A stretch of DNA of 64,000 bases from NCBI RefSeq assembly GCF_023101205.1, contig NZ_CP078078.1, positions 3,419,411 through 3,483,410 of the forward strand, in the 5' to 3' direction. The notes beneath the pieces are model-generated. The model was not told the DNA's origin. It did no database searches and saw only the letters and a program-made list of their open reading frames with translations. This stretch comes from Microbacterium aurugineum (GTDB taxonomy: Bacteria > Actinomycetota > Actinomycetes > Actinomycetales > Microbacteriaceae). Positions 60,883-64,000 of this stretch are shown piece by piece (positions within the stretch are counted from its first letter, which is position 1; each line of letters starts with the position of its first letter). The position numbers were made by a program, and so were the translations under genes.

Positions 60883-60907
60883 GTGAGGGATTTCTTGAGT
60901 TGAGGAG

Positions 60908-60981
60908 TGGGGCTACCAGGACTTGAACCTGGGACCTCTTCATTATCAGTGAAGCGCTCTAACCGCCTGAGCTATAGCCCC
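60908..60981 (-). tRNA. tRNA-Ile (anticodon GAT)
   Basis: 74 nt. Acceptor GGGGCTA/TAGCCCC with discriminator A, D-arm AGCTCAGGCGGTTAGAGC, anticodon loop CTGATAA giving GAT, T-loop TTCAAGT. Ile-Ala tRNA pairs sit next to gyrA near the origin in actinobacteria. Confidence 0.97.
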
Positions 60982-61066
60982 GTCAACCTCCAAGACTTTA
61001 CCGGAGAAAGACGGAATTTCCGAATCGAGGGCGACGACCCGGGAGTGTCCTCGCCCTCGACCCGGT

Positions 61067-62008
61067 TCAGCGACCCGGGCGGATCGTCGCCGTGCCCGCG
61101 GAGAGCGATACCTCGATGGTCCGCCGCGCACTCGACGCCTCCTGCACCTTCGAGTTGAGGGTGCCGGCACTGATGTCCTGGCTCACGGCGTACTCGACAT
61201 CGGGCAGGGTCAGATCGAGCGATCCGGCACTGACATCGATCGTGGTCTGCGACGGCGGTGTACCGGTCAGCTCGACCGTGAGGTCACCCGCGGACACACC
61301 CAGATCGGCCACGGTCACGCCATCGAGGAGGATGTCGGCGCGACCGGCGCTCATCTGCACGTCGAGTTCTGTGGCGGACCCGGTGACGTCGAGCGCGCCG
61401 GCGCTCACGGTGGCGTCGAGCACCCCGAAGTCGCCGTCCACGTCGAGGCTGCCGGCATCCAGTGTGAGGTCGGCATCGAGCTCCGCGTCCCGCAAGCTCT
61501 CCGGCAGCGTGAGCACGGCGATCTGCTCGTCCCCGAACCAACTGCCGAACCACCACCCGAACACGTTGTCCGGACTCCGGACGATCAGTTCGTCGCCGTC
61601 ACGTTCGAACGTCCACGCGGGTCCTCGCCCGTTGGTGATCGCCAGCTCCGCCTGATCCACGTCGCCGAACTCGACGCGCATGCTGCTGGCATCCGCATCC
61701 AGGTCGATGCCCTCGATGCCTTGTGCGTTCGCGGTCTGCACGGAATCCGGCCGGCTCGCCGAGATGACGGAACCCGCCGCAGCGGCAACCGCTGTGCCGC
61801 CGGTTCCGAGAAGGGCGATCCCGCCCACCACCGCTGTCACGACCAGGACGGCCGTGGCTCCGGACGAACGCCCTCCCGTCGGGCTGGGCGGCGGAGGTGT
61901 CGGTGCACCCGGCGCCGCCGATGGCGGCGCCGGAGAGGCGGGCGGGGAAGCGGGCGGCGGGGTGAGCGGGGTGTGCTCGCCCGGGAAGCCGTTGTTGTCG
62001 GTGGTCAT
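61067..62008 (-). CDS. DUF4097 family membrane-anchored protein
   Basis: 313 aa. Residues 1-48 are Pro/Ala-rich and disordered; a transmembrane helix (ATAVLVVTAVVGGIALLGTG) follows; the rest is a repetitive beta-strand domain with the recurring D/S-A-G-x-L pattern (TLDAGSLDV, TVSAGALDV, DVSAGSLDL) typical of DUF4097 beta-helices. Similar proteins accompany LiaRS-type systems. Its ATG overlaps the response regulator stop, placing it in that operon as a likely output or accessory component. Confidence 0.88.
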   Translation of the reverse strand: MTTDNNGFPGEHTPLTPPPASPPASPAPPSAAPGAPTPPPPSPTGGRSSGATAVLVVTAVVGGIALLGTGGTAVAAAAGSVISASRPDSVQTANAQGIEGIDLDADASSMRVEFGDVDQAELAITNGRGPAWTFERDGDELIVRSPDNVFGWWFGSWFGDEQIAVLTLPESLRDAELDADLTLDAGSLDVDGDFGVLDATVSAGALDVTGSATELDVQMSAGRADILLDGVTVADLGVSAGDLTVELTGTPPSQTTIDVSAGSLDLTLPDVEYAVSQDISAGTLNSKVQEASSARRTIEVSLSAGTATIRPGR

Positions 62009-62694
62009 CGTGCCACTCCTGTCTGGCCGGTCGGCGGCGTCGGGCCGCCCGTGTTCTCGATGTGGGCAAGCGCGGCGAGCACGCGGCGATTGCCGGACTC
62101 GTCCGGGTCGAAGCCCAGTTTCTGGAAGATGGAGGTGATGTGCTTCTCGACGCTGGCCTCCGAGAGGAACAGCAGACCGGCGATCGCCTGGTTCGACTTC
62201 CCCTCGGCGATCAGCGCGAGCACGGTGCGTTCCCGCTCGGTGAGTCGCATCATCTTGTCGTCGCGATTGCGGCGCGTGAGGAGCTGAGCGACGACCTCGG
62301 GGTCGAGAACGGTCGCGCCCTCCGAGATGCGCTGCACCGAACCGAGGAACTCCTCGACATCGGCGACCCTGTCCTTGAGCAGGTATCCGAGCGGACCGCC
62401 CTGCGCCGCGATCAGATCCGAGGCGTATCGCTCCTCGACGTACTGCGAGAGGACGAGGATTGCGAGGGACGGACGCGAGGCCCGCAGACCGAGCGCGGCG
62501 CGGATGCCCTCGTCGGTGAAGGTCGGAGGCAACCGCACGTCGAGGATGCAGAGATCCGGTGCACTATCGGCCACCGTCTGCTCGAGCTCCACCGTGTCGG
62601 CGAGAGCGGCGACCACCTCGTGCCCTGCGTCCTCCAACAGGCGAACGAGGCCTTCTCTCAGCAGGACCGAATCCTCGCAGATCAGGATGCGCAC
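62005..62694 (-). CDS. NarL/LuxR-type response regulator
   Basis: 229 aa. Receiver: ILICEDSVLLREGLVRLLED, phospho-acceptor Asp in LCILDVRLPPTFTDEGIRAA, Lys in GYLLKDRVADVEEFL. LuxR helix-turn-helix: LTERERTVLALIAEGKSNQA and SEASVEKHITSIFQKLG. Start ATG 62694 lies within the end of the kinase gene (13-bp overlap). Cognate to that kinase. Confidence 0.95.
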   Translation of the reverse strand: MRILICEDSVLLREGLVRLLEDAGHEVVAALADTVELEQTVADSAPDLCILDVRLPPTFTDEGIRAALGLRASRPSLAILVLSQYVEERYASDLIAAQGGPLGYLLKDRVADVEEFLGSVQRISEGATVLDPEVVAQLLTRRNRDDKMMRLTERERTVLALIAEGKSNQAIAGLLFLSEASVEKHITSIFQKLGFDPDESGNRRVLAALAHIENTGGPTPPTGQTGVAR

Positions 62695-63950
62695 GGTACG
62701 TTCACCTCCAGGCTGGTCGGTCCGCCCTGCGGACTGTCGAGGCGGAAGGTCCCTCCCGCGGCGAGGATGCGGTTGGCGATGCCGTCCAGACCCCCACCGG
62801 GCTGCACCTGAGCGCCTCCGATGCCGTTGTCCTCCACGCGGGCCCAGAGGGTGTTGCCCTCACGCACGCGCACGGTCACCCGGGCTTCACTGGCCCGCGA
62901 GTGCTTGGCAGCGTTGGTCAGGGACTCCGCGATCGAGAAGTACACGGCGGCCTCGGCCTCGCGGCTGCACCGGCCGCCCATCCGGACATCGAGGTGCACG
63001 GGAATGTGCGATCTCCCGGCCAGAGCGGAAAGGGCGGCGTCGAGACCACGGTCATCGAGCACCGAGGCGTGAATGCCGCGAGCGAGTTGGCGGAGTTCGG
63101 TGATCGCTGCCTTGGTCGAGGTGTGAGCCTCGTTGATCAGCTCCTTGGCGGCCTCCGGATCGTTGTCGATCTTCTGCTGCGCGAGTCCGAGCGTCATCCC
63201 GACCGAGACCAGCCGCGGCTGTACCCCGTCGTGCAGATCGCGCTCGATCCGGGTGCGCTCCACATCGGCGGCGCGCACCGCACCCTCACGCTGGGCGGTC
63301 GACGTGCGGACACGCTCGGTGAGCTCGGTCTCCTTGCTGCGGATCACGATCGCGAGGGAGAGGGTTCGGTGCAGCAGTGCCAGCCCGATCATCCCGACGA
63401 CGCAGGCGGCGAGGCCGAGGACGCCGATCAGCGGAGCCCAGGCCACGGGGATCCCCCCGCCACCGAACGGTCCGATCACGGAGTCCGCGGCCGTGAGCGG
63501 GGCGAACGAGATGATGATCGACCACACCAGTCCCCAGAACAGTCGGAGGACGACGAAACCGAGCACGGCGGAGATGGCGAAGTTCGCCACTGCCCGCCAC
63601 ATCCGGCCGTCGATGGCCTGCCGTCCGAGGGACCGCAACCACCCGCCGAATCCGGGACGATCACGCGGCTGTACGCGCAGCGGCGCGATCGGCGTGCGGT
63701 AGAGCGCGCCGACACGAGCGACTTCGAACCAGCCGAGTCCGTAAAGGGCGTAGACGAGTCCGACCAGGAGGACGACGCCGATGCCGGCCGCGAAGAGGAG
63801 GCCGATGCCGGTGCCGAGAAGGCCGCCGAGCATGCCGAAGATGACGCCGCCGAGGACGCCGACGCCTGCCAGATGCAGGATCGTGAGGAAGATGCGCAAC
63901 GGCGGCTTCACCGCGGTTGCGGGAGTCGGGGTCGCAGTCTGAGTGGTCAT
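62682..63950 (-). CDS. Sensor histidine kinase (HisKA_3) with integral membrane sensor domain
   Basis: 422 aa. N-terminal half is a membrane sensor region with about six helices (PF13796-like). H-box TRIERDLHDGVQPRLVSVGM, then HATPase motifs SIAESLTNAAKHSRASEA, VEDNGIGGAQVQPGGGLDGI. ATG 63950 was chosen rather than an upstream start at 63986 because a TACCGT -10 sits 6 nt before it. Heads a three-gene operon with its response regulator and a DUF4097 protein; a cell-envelope stress role is inferred. Confidence 0.94.
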   Translation of the reverse strand: MTTQTATPTPATAVKPPLRIFLTILHLAGVGVLGGVIFGMLGGLLGTGIGLLFAAGIGVVLLVGLVYALYGLGWFEVARVGALYRTPIAPLRVQPRDRPGFGGWLRSLGRQAIDGRMWRAVANFAISAVLGFVVLRLFWGLVWSIIISFAPLTAADSVIGPFGGGGIPVAWAPLIGVLGLAACVVGMIGLALLHRTLSLAIVIRSKETELTERVRTSTAQREGAVRAADVERTRIERDLHDGVQPRLVSVGMTLGLAQQKIDNDPEAAKELINEAHTSTKAAITELRQLARGIHASVLDDRGLDAALSALAGRSHIPVHLDVRMGGRCSREAEAAVYFSIAESLTNAAKHSRASEARVTVRVREGNTLWARVEDNGIGGAQVQPGGGLDGIANRILAAGGTFRLDSPQGGPTSLEVNVPCAS

Positions 63951-63956
63951 GCTTCC

Positions 63957-63962
63957 ACGGTA
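63957..63962 (-). promoter_or_regulatory. -10 hexamer of kinase operon (leaderless)
   Basis: Reverse-strand TACCGT, then 6 nt, then ATG 63950. Confidence 0.55.
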
Positions 63963-64000
63963 CGGCGGGGCCGTTGCGCGCGGCACCGAGTCACCCGGAC

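Noticed and set aside
1..64000. CRISPR arrays, insertion sequences and prophage genes
   Set aside because: No regularly spaced direct repeats, transposase motifs, or capsid, portal or integrase genes were seen.

Overview
The window is about 70 percent GC, densely packed and free of insertion sequences. It reads as a chromosomal segment of a high-GC Gram-positive actinobacterium. The cluster fhaA-fhaB-pstP-rodA-pbpA-pknA-pknB with trpG/pabA, crgA and ppiA, flanked by tRNA-Leu on one side and tRNA-Ala/tRNA-Ile on the other, is the conserved origin-proximal neighbourhood of Actinobacteria. Gene content (class E sortase, MrpA-B fusion, NucS) fits Microbacteriaceae, most likely Microbacterium; the genus is inferred.

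Layout. 1-7.4 kb: the 3' part of a DUF559 gene, then a reverse-strand six-gene Mrp cation/proton antiporter operon (MrpA-B fusion, C, D, E, F, G) in which each stop overlaps the next start. 7.5-16.4 kb: a polytopic membrane protein, a LacI regulator divergent from an MFS exporter with a perfect palindromic operator between them, a two-component system, a GAP-family membrane protein, nucS, a HAD phosphatase and a cold-shock gene with a long structured upstream region. 17-30 kb: a shikimate dehydrogenase-like gene, a VWA/solute-binding lipoprotein with a membrane partner, an Asp/Glu racemase, a 44-aa basic protein, a Ca/H antiporter, a membrane methyltransferase and a 2007-aa sortase-anchored surface protein.

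30-38 kb: a sugar or polyol catabolic block. An MFS polyol permease, class II aldolase and aldehyde dehydrogenase form one reverse-strand operon. An FGGY kinase and a 2-hydroxyacid dehydrogenase form another. A SorC-type regulator lies between them, and an 11-of-14-matching operator-like sequence occurs at both operon promoters. 38-41.6 kb: a tandem GNAT gene, two small membrane proteins and a DUF2087 gene of more accessory character, ending at tRNA-Leu(CAG).

41.8-54.5 kb: the cell-growth signalling cluster. FHA proteins, a PP2C phosphatase, RodA, the PBP2-type transpeptidase and two Ser/Thr kinases are almost all translationally coupled. They are followed by trpG/pabA, a small membrane protein, class E sortase, crgA, rhomboid protease and cyclophilin. 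A 91-bp tandem repeat and a group of DnaA-box-like sequences sit between crgA and the rhomboid gene. 54.6-64 kb: housekeeping and metabolic genes, tRNA-Ala and tRNA-Ile, and a histidine kinase-response regulator-DUF4097 operon.

A window-wide feature is leaderless expression: at least 14 genes have a TANNNT -10 hexamer exactly 6-7 nt before the start codon and no Shine-Dalgarno sequence.
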